64,000 bases of DNA from Eudromia elegans (GCA_003342815.1 PTEX01000060.1:1562244-1626243); one strand, 5' to 3'; numbered from the stretch's first letter, positions 25,813 through 37,889 are shown. The notes: generated from the sequence alone by a model not told the origin. Program-made: numbers and translations.

Positions 25813-25898
25813 AATGTTATCCATGGACAATGTTATGCAGTGTTATCCAACGTTATTAATGAAAATTCAAGCTGAGTTTTCAATATTCCTAGCAAGGG

Positions 25899-25982
25899 AG
25901 ATGCCAGCATTTCTCTGAGCAACCTATTCCAAAGTTTAATTACTCTTATGTTGAAAAATATTATTATTTTATGCATTCTTTT
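25899..25982 (-). mobile_element. Old CR1 LINE 3' region, left part (antisense)
   Basis: The + strand reads TTTCTCTGAGCAACCTATTCC and then a run resembling TACTCTTATGTTGAAAAATA. This is the reverse-complement form of the CR1 3' region (consensus-like TTCTCTGGGCAACCTGTTCCAGTG...). It is diverged and breaks off where a younger CR1 tail begins at about 25991. The matching continuation appears at about 26215-26470. Confidence 0.65.
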
Positions 25983-25990
25983 ACATGCTC

Positions 25991-26085
25991 TAGGGGACCC
26001 TGCGTGTGCAGGGGGGTTGGACTAGATGACCTCTACAGGTCCCTTCCAACCGTAGCCATTCTATGATTCTATGATTCTATGATTC
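25991..26085 (+). mobile_element. CR1 LINE 3' end with (ATTCTATG)n tail, sense
   Basis: This carries the classic CR1 3' terminus: GGGGGGTTGGACTAGATGAC, CTCTACAGGTCCCTTCCAACC, then three ATTCTATG octamers and ATTC (26058-26085). It is far less diverged than the CR1 pieces on either side. The octamer tail is the CR1 hallmark in birds and other sauropsids and is the best clue to the host. It is 5'-truncated to about 95 bp, as most CR1 copies are. Confidence 0.93.
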
Positions 26086-26087
26086 AC

Positions 26088-26197
26088 ATGCACACACACA
26101 CACTGTAATAGATGTATATTATATATATACATTTAAATATATATAACGTGCATGTGTATGCATAAAATATGATATATATATATGTGTGTGTGTGTGA
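26088..26197. repeat. Compound CA/TA/TG microsatellite
   Basis: An ACACAC run is followed by TATATA stretches and a TGTGTG run. It sits directly after the CR1 octamer tail, consistent with microsatellite growth from the tail of the insertion. Confidence 0.85.
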
Positions 26198-26214
26198 ATG
26201 CATTTTATTTTATT

Positions 26215-26470
26215 AAAGTGCAACTTATGCCCCTTACTTCTTTTTCTGTCATGGATCTCTGTGAAGAAAGTACCTCCCTGCTCTCTGTAGCTGCTTTTTA
26301 GGTTTTGCAGTGGTTAGATCCTTCTTAACCTCTTCTTTAACCTAGACAAATGTATTCCCTCTCTTTTTATCCAAGGTTCATGCCCTCAAATCATTTCATG
26401 GCTCTCTGATAGAGCACCTGCAATTTTTCTATGTCTCTCTTGAACTGGGGAGATTTCACTCCATATAGCC
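26215..26470 (-). mobile_element. Old CR1 LINE 3' region, right part (antisense)
   Basis: The + strand reads as antisense CR1. Recognisable blocks in order are TGCAACTTATGCCCCTTACT, TGTCATGGATCTCTGTGAAG, CTCTGTAGCTGCTTTTTAGG, TTAACCTCTTCTTTAACC, and CAATTTTTCTATGTCTCTCT followed by TGAACTGGGG. These follow the order of reverse-complement CR1 consensus as I remember it. The piece continues the antisense fragment at 25899-25982, so one old CR1 was split by the sense CR1 tail and microsatellite between them. Confidence 0.72.
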
Positions 26471-28301
26471 TAGACAATTGGTTCATTTTGTCTGGTAAGA
26501 TTTAGGAGCACAATAAGGGTTTTTTCCCGAACTCTCTGAGGAACTCTCATATACTGTTACGGGTATCAGAGTAGGCCTCCTAAAGTCTGAAGAGAAATAA
26601 ATCTCTTTTTTATTGAATAATTTTTCAAAGTTGTGTAAAATGGAGTTAGTCACAAGAGTAACGTAAAAGATAATAGGACTGAACCTCTCCTGGCTCGAGT
26701 CAAGAGGTGTTCTGCCATTAACTTTAAAGGAAGTGGGGAATGGCAGAAGACAGTTTTGTAGATGTGCTGAACTGGGATTTGGCATAACGGGCCTGGGAAA
26801 ACCTGCTATGAAGCACAGAAAACTTTAGTACAGGCCAGACTGAAAATTAAAGTCTGCTAAAGGCTGTTTAGAGTTAGAGCCTTGCTGGGAGAAAAGATAT
26901 TTGGATGGCTAGCGTGGCTGCTTTCTAATTGAGAGACTGCATGCCTAGTTTTGTATGGAGAATTAGGCTTAATATCTTGGGGAGATATGATAGTGCAAAC
27001 ACAAATCTGTGTATCGACATTGCTTTTTTTTTAAGGCTAAAACTTGATGAAATGATTCCATCTCTGTGGTACTCTTTACAAAGCAAGAATGGTCTTACCC
27101 TTCAGGAAAATAAAACAACTAACAATTGCACTGCCTGTTCTAGATTTGACAAGATATATAGCATAAAAGCCTTTTACATGTGTCTTTGCTGCTTAATAAG
27201 GAGGGACAGGACCTGATACTCAGCCTTGAGACCTTTGGTACCTCGGTGTAGGACAGATTGCTCTTGAGAGTGCATGATCCAAAACAGCCAAGAAGTGGTC
27301 TCATAAACAGTGTAGACAGTCCAGGATTCGCTGTCTGGATCTCTTTTGTTTCCAAAATAGATGTGTTTCTGATTTATGCTCTCTGCTCAAGATCATTATC
27401 GGTCAGAAAAAAAATAAGACAGGAGCGTCATTTGTTGCATGTTGGATTCCTGGCAGAACTTGCACCAATCATTAACATGTTCTTAGAACATACCATATCT
27501 GCAAAAAAAAAAGGCAATGAGTTTCAAATCTCCCTTTAACTAGAAAGGAACAATACTCAGAGAACTAATTCTTTAGATCTTTGACCTGACTTGATTGGAG
27601 ATTTTTAGACACCTTGGTGTGGATAAACTCTTAAGTGACATAATCCTTGTGTTGACAGTCACAAGTAAGTAGCCCCAAAATGAGGACACAAGTGCAGAGT
27701 GGCAGACTAGTGGCTACAGTGTCATTTTTATGATGTGTCATGCAATCTGATCTTTTTCCTCTGAACATGCTAAGCTTTTGGGAAGCACAGAAAAACCTCT
27801 GTCATAATGTAAGGAAAAGGAAAAACAAAAAACAGCAGTTGTATAATGAATGATCACTTTGAAAACATGAGCCCTAATATACAAGAACTAAATATCTCTT
27901 AAAGGAAAAATGTTTCCTTATATTTTTTGATTTAGGAGTGATGTGGCAGCTCATGAGTTTGAATGATAAGGATCAATAAAAGAGAGGATATTTCTATGTT
28001 CCTATGTTCTTGAGTTGTCATTATTGCTGTATAATGCCTAGTTAAGGGATTGTTTCAAATCACACTCTCAGAAAATCTCATCTCATTAAGTCCTATTGAG
28101 ACTTAAAACTGAGTGGAGACTAGACATGTCCTAGGCTTCCCAAACTGTACTGATCCTGGAAATACTTTGCAAATATAGGGTGCATCTGCTTCTGTAGATC
28201 CTCAGCAGTGTGCAAAAGGGTCTCTCTTAACAATTGTATTTTGAATACATTTTGTTTTCTTGTTCTTCAGAAATGATCTTTAATGTATTTAATATTTTTA
28301 G

Positions 28302-28362
28302 TGCCCTACAGATACCAAAGCAACGTTTGGGGTCCATCTTAAAGTAGTAGGAGACTGGACAG
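28302..28362 (+). CDS. NOX4: NOX4 exon (window exon 7), FAD domain
   Basis: This 61-bp exon encodes CPTDTKATFGVHLKVVGDWT plus the first base of a glutamate codon. Human has CPTETKATFGVHLKIVGDWT, so all but two positions agree. It forms strands of the FAD-binding barrel after the HPFTLT motif. The acceptor is TATTTTTAG (A/T-rich rather than C/T-rich) and the donor is CAG|GTATGT. It is bounded by two very long introns (14.0 and 15.1 kb). The exon leaves after codon base 1, and the exon at 43430 begins with codon bases 2-3, so direct joining restores GAA (E) and gives GDWTERFRD as in human. Confidence 0.96.
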
Positions 28363-29017
28363 GTATGTAGAAAACTGATTGGTTTTTTAGAGACAAATAC
28401 TTCTATTTGAATTATTATTGATTTCTGGCCTCAGCTTGATTGTATCTTGATTATGACTTATTTTCATTAGAGATCATTCATGCTTGTTTGCTCAAAGTTG
28501 TTTTGATGTTTTGATCTACTAACAGATGTTCTGATTGCAATTTAATAATTTGCAATGTTTTTCTCTTTTTTCTTTTTGCCTCTTTTTGTTATTTTTAGTA
28601 GCCTGCTGCCTGTGTGCAAGGCATAGAGACTGCAGAAATGCTGAAATGTGCAGCTCCCAGATAAGGGGATTGCAATGTCTGTAGTTTGGGGGGGCTGCCA
28701 GGTTAATTAACACCCGTGGTATACTGGGATTACAGGTTGCTTTCATGTTCTTCCATGCTCTTCTGTTGCTCTCTGAATGTCCTCCAGATCAAGGATGTAA
28801 ACCAGGATTCCCCACAGAGCAGAGGGGTAATTAGCTGCTCAGTGTGTCAGTGGCACACTCAAGTGATAGTTGTCATTATTCCTTGATAGCTGACTCTCTT
28901 CCTGCTTAGCATAGCATTTCCTTGTAAAGAAGATAAATAAAGATAAATACGTAACACCATCTTGTTCATTTCTTGTGAAGAAATGTTTTCCGTATTAATT
29001 TGTACTCATTCATGTAT

Positions 29018-29330
29018 TTGTGGAACTGAGTCGAATGAGCTTGTCATCCTATAAGGGATTAGACAAATTCAGAGAGATTGAGTCTGTCAAAGTCTATTCA
29101 ACTTGTTAGTCCAGCTGCATACTTGGCTATAGGAGTCCCTGAACCTTTAATAGACAAAGCTCTGGAGGGTAATGTCACATGGAGGAATCCTACATAATCA
29201 CCCTGATTTTAAGCTTTTTCTTTTTTTTTTTGTCCCCTCAAAGTTTAGGATATTGGCCAAAGAGAGAGAGTGGATATGGGTCTTATTAGCTTTTGATCTG
29301 ACCCATTGTGGTGATTATTATGTTTTTATG
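29018..29330 (+). mobile_element. Old CR1/L3-like LINE 3' region (sense)
   Basis: The block TTTGTGGAACTGAG, then GGGATTAGACAAATTCAGAGAG, and finally TTTTGATCTGACCCATTGTG followed by GTGATTATTATG, follows in order the 3' end of an amniote CR1 subfamily. That family ends ...TTTGGTCTGACCCAGTATGG...TTCTTATG (recalled consensus, not searched). A T-rich stretch and indels separate the blocks. It is much more diverged than the 25991 copy. Confidence 0.65.
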
Positions 29331-32300
29331 CATCTTCCCTGCCTGGAAAAGGATGCTACCGAGAGGAATTAGGTGGAGAAGTGAGTTTTCCAAAAGAAAT
29401 AGCATCTTTGAAGTGGGAAGTTTTTGTGACAGCCTCTGTGCTGTGAATTGGATCTATGTTAGGATTTAAATATCCTTCTCCCAGGTCAATATCTACTTCG
29501 TCAGTTTAGAAACAAGTCTGCCTATGTAGGGCTTAGTGAAATACTGTTACATCGCAGAGACCTTGCATTGAATTAGTTTTACTAAGCAGGAATATCTGTC
29601 ACTGGGTCCAATGTGCTTCAGGGAAGTGAGCTGCTTACCCAGCCCTCTGCTCTGCTATTCTGCGTCTGTGCCAGGGAGCCCTGTTCTCACTCATCCCCTG
29701 AACACCGTGACAATCGATGGTCCCTAATCCACTGACTGTTAGAGGGTGATACTGAGGAAGGATAATCGTATTTGCCATGTTGCTTATAATCTTTCCTAAG
29801 CATGTGCTAATGGCTGTTTCCGTAGACAGGATATTGGGATGGAGCAGTTTTTATGCAATATACTGTTGTTTGAACTCTTCTAAAGATCTATTCTTTCAGC
29901 TTTTATCCTATTTATTCTGGTCTTCTTTTGCATCACTTTTCCACATTCCTGACCATTTATATATGACACCAAAGACAGTTAACAGTTTCTTTCAGAGAGC
30001 TCAATTAAAAGCCCATTGAACGGGATGTGAGCCTGGGGTGGAGGGTGATGCAGAGACATTGAAAAATGCAGCAAAGATCTGGTCAGTTGTGAGACATTTC
30101 TCCTCTCCCTGCCTTCTGCTTTGTACACCGGTGAGATGGGTTGAAAGAAAAATGCCCTGCCTTTGGCTCTAAGGACTTGAGGGAAGATGCACTCCATGCC
30201 ACTGGTGGCAAAGCAATTCAGCAAGTTATGTTTCACGTCAAGTCTCTGACAGCGAGTGTTATATTTTGAGGATTGAATAAGATGCCTTACGGCCTTAGTA
30301 ACTTTGTTTTGTAGGTTGGGGAAGCGACTGCATGTCAATAAGGAAGATAAAAGAGGTAATAGAGCTGTCAGTTCCTCTTGCCAAGGTGCTGCTGCCAGGA
30401 TGCCGTTTATTGCCCCTCTCCCCATGCATATAGTTCTAGATATCTAGCAGGAGAAAGAAGAACAAGTTAGCAAGAACTTGAGAAGTAAATGTTAGCAAGG
30501 GGAGAGATCAGAGCTGTGACATCCATAGATTAACTAATAAGGTTAACTAAACTTTTAAATTGACCTAATTCATTTTTTATTGACATCCCTTTTGTTTAGC
30601 TTCTCTCCTATCTCCCCAGTAACCCTGCTCTCCTTTCATTTTAGTAAAAGTGGTTGACTGAATATTTATAAAAAGAGGTTTTTTGGAGGCTTTCTTTTTC
30701 ATTTACTGTCTAGTTTGTCCTCAGTGAAGCCAGTGATCAGTCTCTGTCCTTGCTGCTGCCTCAAGCACTGCTGCTCTTTAGCTTTAAAGCTGCCATTTCG
30801 GCTGGCTTGGAAATAGACATGCCTGATGTGCCCGGCCACAGTGAAGAAAACACATCAGGGTGGTCAAACCCAGGTATCTCATCCTGCTCTTAAACCCCTT
30901 ATGATGCTGGAGACATGGGCAAAGCCTGGCCACTAGCATGGTTACTAAAGGGACCCTGAAGCTTTGTTTACTAACTCCATAAAATTGGAGGCAATTTAAT
31001 AGCAAGAGGTGTGGATCTATGTGGGAAATCCAAGTAAATCCAGGTAGACCAGGTAGCTCCTAAGTACCAGTCTGCATTAGCAGTGACTACTAGGCCTCAC
31101 CAGAAGGTACCTGCCTCTACTTAATCATACCTAGAGAAACATAGGAGAAACATAATCAGGAGGTCATTTGGGTACCAACTAGCTTATTCTGTGAACTAAA
31201 CCTGAGGCAGCAAAGATTGGGCATCCTAAAAGTATTATTTCTAAACTTCCATCATTTTTAAGCCAGTTATTTGAAATTTTGCAAGTTGACTAAGGATTCT
31301 TTTGAATACTCAGCAGAAGAAAATAAACATGGTTATTAAGTGGCTCTGAAGGAGAAACAATCTGAAATTTCCGGGCTGGCATGACTTGTTAAATTGTTTG
31401 AGAGTGCCTACACGACCCTGATAAGCCCTTGCAACTCCTTGTACGGAGATGGTCTGAAGCAACTCAGAGCTTGCGGCTCGTTGCTGCACTTAGCTATAAT
31501 TTATCAGCAAATAAAAGAGTAGCAAGGAAGCAATCTTTCATTTTGAGTAACCTAAGGGATAGTTTTAGAGATATTGAAGTAGTGGATCATTCCGTCAGTA
31601 TCAACTGTGTTGTTAGTGGGTCTTGAGTCAGGCTGGAGAAATGTGTGAAGCATAAGATGACAAGAAAGAATAATGTGACTGTGGAGCTTGCCTGCAGGAT
31701 GTTAGAGGATGTCCCAGGACCCCTATAATTGCTACTGAGTTTCGGTAAAAATAGCTAGTCACTCAAGCTGTGTTTGATTTGGGCCTGTTTCTCTCTGTGG
31801 TAGCGTGCATTTTGTTGTGTCATTACAAGTCATTACATGAGATTCTTGACAGGGTATAAAGCCATTAATAATATGGTACTGTGGGTTGTTCTAGGAAAGT
31901 GCCATTCTGCAGTTAGAGAACAGAGATAGAAGAAGTGATATTTTCCCTGCTAGACTTGATGACTACCAGTTCTCATGCTCTCACTGAATCCCACTTACAC
32001 TTTTGAAGAAGATACAGGATTTGTGTTTCTTCTTATATAATTTAATATTAGAAATAAAAGCAATGCTGTCACATTGCTGAGAGATTAAAATGGCTTAACA
32101 GTATGATTAGCCAAAGCGTGCCATAAGGAATATTGGCTTTATTCTTCAGAACCATTAATGTTCATTAAGGTTTTATTAATGACTGTAAACAAGCTCATTA
32201 AAAGACAGGATTAAGAAAATGGAGAAAAATGAGGAGAATTGATTTGGCTTAGTGGCTTGATGCTGAAAGCCCCTTTCCTCTGATTAAAGAATTAATGATG

Positions 32301-33341
32301 AAGGTGAGTTTGCACGTACTGAATTTTGGCTCCCAACCTAGATTGCTTTATATTAGTTGAACTCCAGCTGACTTATTACCAAACACAGTATAACTTGAGT
32401 CAATTCTCATTTGAACAGTTCATGAGTTTTACCTTCACAAGGAAAGAATCAAGATATTTAAGCCAAGATTTGCCTTGACAGAAAGTTTCTCCTACTCTTT
32501 CTTTCTTCAGACATTTTGGGTTTTGTAACCTTACATCTTTGTGCATATGTCAAGTTTTATATTGTGAAAGCAGAGCACGAAATGGCTGTATGATTTTTTT
32601 TTCCTTCATTATAACACACACAGGAGATGTGGGTCTTGCTCTTGTTAAGACGTTGAGTCAGGAATATAAGATTTCAAGATTTTTTTTGCCTCGCCTCAGA
32701 TGTTCTGTGTAACCTTATGCATTACAGGAACAAAATCTATGAATCATGTTAGTGCATAGGTCACAAGTAATGTTTAAAGTCTGGCTGGACTTTGTGCTTC
32801 CCTTGTGTGTGCACCTTTAAAAATCTCACGTGTTTAATGGTGCCTAGGGAAATGTGAAAATTCCCATCAACATGCCACTTCTTCATGCATGACATTCCCT
32901 AGGAGCAGTAGTGCACTCTCCTAGATGCCATTCAAGTGTTACTGAAGAGCTCCTACCAAAATAACTTGTTTTGTCCAGTTCACTGAAAAAAAACGCCTCA
33001 GGGAAGGAAGAAAAATGTAGACAGTCTTTAGACCTGCAATTATGAGATCATTGTGAAAGTGTATTAAAAGCAAATTTTAGAAGTTTCTTCTGGGGACCCT
33101 CTTTAAAGGCTTTGTAAAAATTCTGTGATTAACTAGGAATGTTATATTTCAAATAGGGAACTTTAAAAAGGTAACAATAACTACCGTAGCAACTTTTGAT
33201 ATTTAAATCTTTATGGTCTGAAGGGGCAGTTATCTTTGTGTGTTCCCAGCCGTGGATGATGCTTTAGAATTTCATCCAGTAATTTCTATATGTAAGCTAA
33301 TCCAAAACCAAAATATTTGGTTGAGTTGGTTTACAGGGTTT

Positions 33342-33360
33342 TTGGTTGGTTGGTTGGTTT
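33342..33360. repeat. GGTT microsatellite
   Basis: Four TTGG-type units in tandem within an intron. It is short and of no evident function. Confidence 0.85.
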
Positions 33361-36300
33361 GTGCTTCCTCCTTTAGATGTCCATAACCTCTGTGTTGTCC
33401 ATGAAAGCAAAGCTCAACTTTGGGACGATACTTAAAGTAAAAATAAATCTGTTTTAGGGCCAGAACCACCACTGGAAAATGTATATTACTTGTAGATTCC
33501 ACCCTCCACCCCCCGACACACACACATTGTGTGCAAAACACTTATAGAGAATAAGCATGGCATTTTAACCCTCTGTCTGATCAATCTGTTGTGCTAAGTC
33601 CCCATTTTGAGATTTCAGGTATGTCTGGCCCTCTTCTTTCTGCATCCTCTCCCCTTTGAGCTTTCCTTTTAAATGGGTAGCTGGGACTTCCTGCTCAATA
33701 GAGGTGTCACGGTTGATGTGTGCTCTAGTATATGGTAGTGCTCTCTTTTGCCATTAAGACTGCAAAGGTGGCTGCTCATCTATTCAGACCATTACCTATC
33801 GTGTTACCTTATATTCCTCATTAATTCTTGACCTGCCTGACCATTTCTGCTGGTATCTTGTCCTACGCTCGAATTGGGAAGGACAGGGCCATCATTTGTG
33901 CTGTGCTCAGCATGGCATTCGCGATCCAAGAATTTGTGAGAGGCACCCTGCAATGCCAGTGCTTCCTGGCTCCAGGCCTCTCCAGGTCTGTCCCATTCAA
34001 TTATAAACATTATTATAAAAATTATTAAAAAAAAGAAAGAAAAATACTGTCTCAAATGAACTACATAATTATCAAATTCATAAATAAAGTTCATTTGGAA
34101 AAAAAGAGTATGCAACATCCACAGAAAAGTTACCTTTTTTCCATTAAAAAAGGAGAACTTGCACTCAGAACTTGCACTGAAAACATCACGTTATGACACT
34201 GGGCCAGCTAGCAGCTTTCCACACTTGTAAAAACAGATATTTTAGCATCTTTTATAAACAGAAGAGTTTACTTTGAAAGGTTTATGGCAACACTTTTTAT
34301 GTGAACTTAAACCACACACAAAAACCACATGTTAAGCAGAACTCTCTGCTGGGCTATACACTAAGTGATTCCATGCCTGAAAACAAGGGAATACCATAGT
34401 ACTGCAAAGAGACGTGGGGACTAGTGGAAATTGAGTCAGACTGCCAATACAATCCACTCTCAATCCATTTTTTAGGAAAAAAAAAAGTACTTTAATTTTG
34501 AGTGTCAATCCACTAAATTAATTTATAATTAAAACCTTTATTTTACAGAAATAACTTAAATTCCCTAAAAAGTTTAAGAGACTGCCTGGTAAATTTTTAA
34601 TACTTTTGAATCGTGAGCAAAATGTGAAATGGTGCTTGCTCCATACTGAATATGGAATTTCTTAATAAGAGAAGTGACTCAGTTGCCTAATATTTAACTG
34701 ATATGTTAGGAGAAAAACATACTTGTGGGAGGGAATCCTTAGGCTGGAAATCACTTATCCAAAGTGTGAATGGGATTCTGACTTTGCACACTGGGATACT
34801 TGGAGCAGGGGACACAGTAATGAGTGGTGCCCTGGAATGAAATGCAGCAGCTGATAAGCAAGGCACGGCACATATCTTGTTTCACTGACATTACCCACAT
34901 TTCTGCAGCTCAGCCTTGTTTGTTCCTGTTCTTTCCCTTTTTCTTCTTCATTCAAACCTCTCTTTTTGCTAAGAATGGGGATAAAATGACAGAACTTGTT
35001 TAAGAAAAGGATATGATGATATCTTTTTACTTGGATAGTATATGACATTTCTAGCAGATTAGCCCAAAATATACTCTAATGAAATAATATGCCACAGGAG
35101 GCGAGTTTTGTAGAAAGAGGTAATATCTTTTATTAGATCAGCTTAAACAGCTGGAGAAAGGGGAAAAAAAACCCAGATGGGCTTTCAGACATGCGATGCC
35201 TTCAGCACATTTGACAAGGAAGGAGCAAAGTAAAAGCCAAGAGCAAGGAATAAAATAATATTGCCTGTAATTTTTTATTAATTTTTTTTCTTTAGCAACA
35301 TCACTTTTAGAAATGTTGGCTAAATAAAGAGAAGCTGCCCCTCTCCTCCCGATTTTCACAAGTTCCTTTACCTTTGCTATGAGGAGCTTGCTTTGTTTTC
35401 CAAAAATTCACATGGTCAGAAATACTCTCTAGAAGCCCAAAATATCGCTTGTAAATGCTGCCTTTAAGGATTTGTGTATCTCCAGCTTTCTTTATCTTCC
35501 TTTGGCTGCTCGGTACCATCAGGAAGGACTGAACATCCCAGATAGATGCGGTTTTGTCTGGCCTCTGTGTTGGGCGACAGGTGATTCAACGAGGTGTGGG
35601 ACTTAGAGGGCTATTGATACATTTTGCAGGGGGGAAAGGAAGATGTTGGAGAGAGGAGGAGCATCAGAGATTATACATGGGGTCGGTCTTCCTGAAAAGA
35701 TTTCTTTTTTACTTTTTATTGAACATTTTTTGACATTTTATTGAACTTTCAATGGTAGCCAGCAAACACGGAGTCTCTAGGAGGCCTCCCTGAATTACAG
35801 GAAATTAAAATAAATCAATGAGCACTTACAGTTCTTCACTGGAACAGTTTTAAGGACTATCCCATCACATAAAAGTAAGGTATTCCTTTATATCTTTTGT
35901 GTGTGCACTGTGTCATTTCCTCAAGGGAAGTACCACAGGCACCTGCCTGTTTCCAAAGACAGAAGCTGAGGTGCTCCGCTGGTGCCAGCCTGTTGGCATG
36001 GACTTGCCCTCAACATTTCATCTTGTATTATGAGTGTTAGATGGTCTGAAAAAGTCAAAAAGTATAATGAAAAAAATTATTTATTTTATATTTACCTTTT
36101 TTTTTTAATAGATTGAGGGGATTATGGTAAATATACTCTGTTATTAAGTAGCATAGCAAGTAGAATTTTGTCATTGCAGTTTCCAAATAAAAGGGTATTT
36201 AATAAATACAGAAAAATGGTCTCATGATAATACATTTTTTAAAGGTCTCCCACATTTCTCAAAGCATATGTACTGCCACTTACTATTTTTGCTGCAAAAG

Positions 36301-37447
36301 ACTCTTTCCCTTGTGTGCCATTTTATATTGCTAGGTTAGTTATGGCACACTGTTGCCTTGCCACGTGCCAAGGCTGGCCCCTAACTTGAAAAGAATCAAA
36401 TGTTCAGAAAAACACCTAGTGTTAGCACACAGTGCTGAGAACTGGCAAAATCACTTTGTCAGACAAGTGCATGTCAAAACATTGCTTTCAATAACAGGAG
36501 GGAATGGTAACTTAAATCACAGCAAACCAGTGGGTCTTTATTCTACAAAATATTTATCAGTGTAATATTACACAGTGACATTTGAAAGATTCTCATGACT
36601 ATTCAGTGCTGGGAATAATTTTTTTTTATGATTTGAGAAGTAACAGTACTGTAAAAATATTTACTTTTTTGTTGCATTCATAATGTGGTATTTGAAAGAT
36701 GGAACTGACAATTCAGTAGAAAACCCTGCTACCTGTGATTTGAGAGAGGGTCTGCACCTAGAGTTAGTATGAAATCAGCAAACATATGTACTTTTAAAAA
36801 ATTAGTGATTAAAAACTATAACCCAGACTAGATTATACAGAGTAGTTTATGTTCAGGGAATGGGTTGGCTTAAATTGTTAGGAATATCTAAGAACAATCT
36901 ATGAGAAGAAATAGTAGAAATTGCTCACAGTAGGGTGAAATTAAACTAAAATTTTGGTCCATTTACTGATACACTGTGTTCTTTAGGTTTATCACCTATC
37001 CAAAAGACAATGAGAAAAACCAGTATCTCATGGCTCATTTCATCTGCCAGTCACTGGAATGATTTCCTGCTCAGGTTGTGATATTGCCCTTTGAGAGATG
37101 TTATAAGAGCCCCAGATATGATTAGGTATTCAAGAAAAAAAAAATGTGCATTTCTTCCCAGTGGATCATCCCCAGGAGCCTATCAAAATTTATACTGAAA
37201 ATAGGATCCAGCTGAGCTCTGATCACTTCATCCTGTGTTACGCTTTGGTGCAACTCGCGCTAGGAATGCTTTTAGAGCATAACTTGTGTTTACTTCCTTA
37301 AAAGAGATAGAAAACAAGGGAGAAACGATTTTTATACATTAACAGAATCCCTTAAGAGCCTGTTTTTTACTACTTTTGTTTCTTACTGAGGTCTTTTTCC
37401 TGTGTTTTGGATGCTCAGTAGACAGGGACGGGAGGCACGTGCCCAGC

Positions 37448-37511
37448 AGGGTGGATGAGGGGTGTTTTGCCCAAGCACACAGGGTGGATGAGGGGTGTTT
37501 TGCCCAAGCAC
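37448..37511. repeat. 33-bp tandem duplication
   Basis: A 33-bp unit beginning AGGGTGGATGAGGGGTGTTT occurs twice head to tail (37448-37480 and 37481-37511), identical over 31 bases. Because 33 is a multiple of three, an open + strand frame running through it reads an 11-residue peptide (RVDEGCFAQAH/P) twice. I see no sign that this frame is used. Confidence 0.95.
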
Positions 37512-37847
37512 CGTGTGAACAGCACGCTGTGTTCAGTGAAGGCATTCTCCCAACCAACCTGTTGGGAGAAGCAAAGGTTGTGGTCTGTATTTTACAGATG
37601 CTGGACTGAGATCAAGGCATCTTAGAGCTGTAATGTGCTTAATGACCTTACTAAAATGGGTTAAGCCTAAGCAATTAGCAACACTGTCCACAGCTGCATT
37701 TCGGGGGAGACAAGCAGAGGACATGCTCACAGCTGCCTGGTATTGAAAGGCTGGATGTGAGTGGGAATTAATAAGCAAAATCCTGCTGTCTTTTCCAAAC
37801 TCTTTTTTTAGTTATTATTTTAAACTTTTCCCTTCTTTTCCTTCCAG

Positions 37848-37889
37848 AGATGATGATTAAGGAATCAGCACAAAATAGTGATATTCATG
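37848..37889 (+). other. Candidate NOX4 cassette exon, 42 bp (unconfirmed)
   Basis: This segment has a long C/T-rich tract (TTTTCCCTTCTTTTCCTTCCAG) immediately before it and a GTAAAA donor after it. It is 42 bp and has no stop in the frame set by the upstream exon. It joins correctly at both ends: GDWT then G+AG, thirteen further codons, then G+AA into RFRDLL. Inclusion would insert 14 residues (EMMIKESAQNSDIH) before ERFRD. Human NOX4, as I recall it, has no such insert. The donor lacks the usual G at +5. It may be chance, since a random 42-bp stretch is often open and one in three is phase-compatible. Confidence 0.3.

Larger units (their letters stand above)
14273..28301 (+). other. NOX4: NOX4 intron (14.0 kb) with CR1 LINE cluster and simple repeats
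   Basis: A large, AT-rich intron. Recognised contents are an ATAA repeat (14533-14554), a T/C tract (16645-16674), a GGATA repeat (22155-22206), TTTA repeats (about 24711-24725), A14 (24901-24914), T23 (25166-25188), T16 (25320-25335), and a compound CR1 LINE region (about 25740-26470) with CA/TA microsatellite. A possible old repeat lies at 21050-21290. Small open frames (for example 22951-23160 minus and 26483-26785 minus) have no recognised domain. No NOX4-like coding segment was found within it. Confidence 0.7.

Noticed and set aside
27900-28015. CTATGTTCCTATGTTCTTG as a CR1 3' tail
   Set aside because: Only the last 20 bases look CR1-like. The preceding sequence does not align to a CR1 3' end by eye.
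29979-30425. 148-codon open frame on the minus strand
   Set aside because: It is the longest non-NOX4 frame, but the peptide shows no domain or motif I recognise and no sign of transcription signals. One such frame is expected in 64 kb.
33804-34060. A-rich-tailed block with an open frame (33828-34028), as a possible SINE or retro-copy
   Set aside because: The A-rich end is interrupted by ATT units, no SINE promoter or known gene is recognisable, and no flanking duplication was found.
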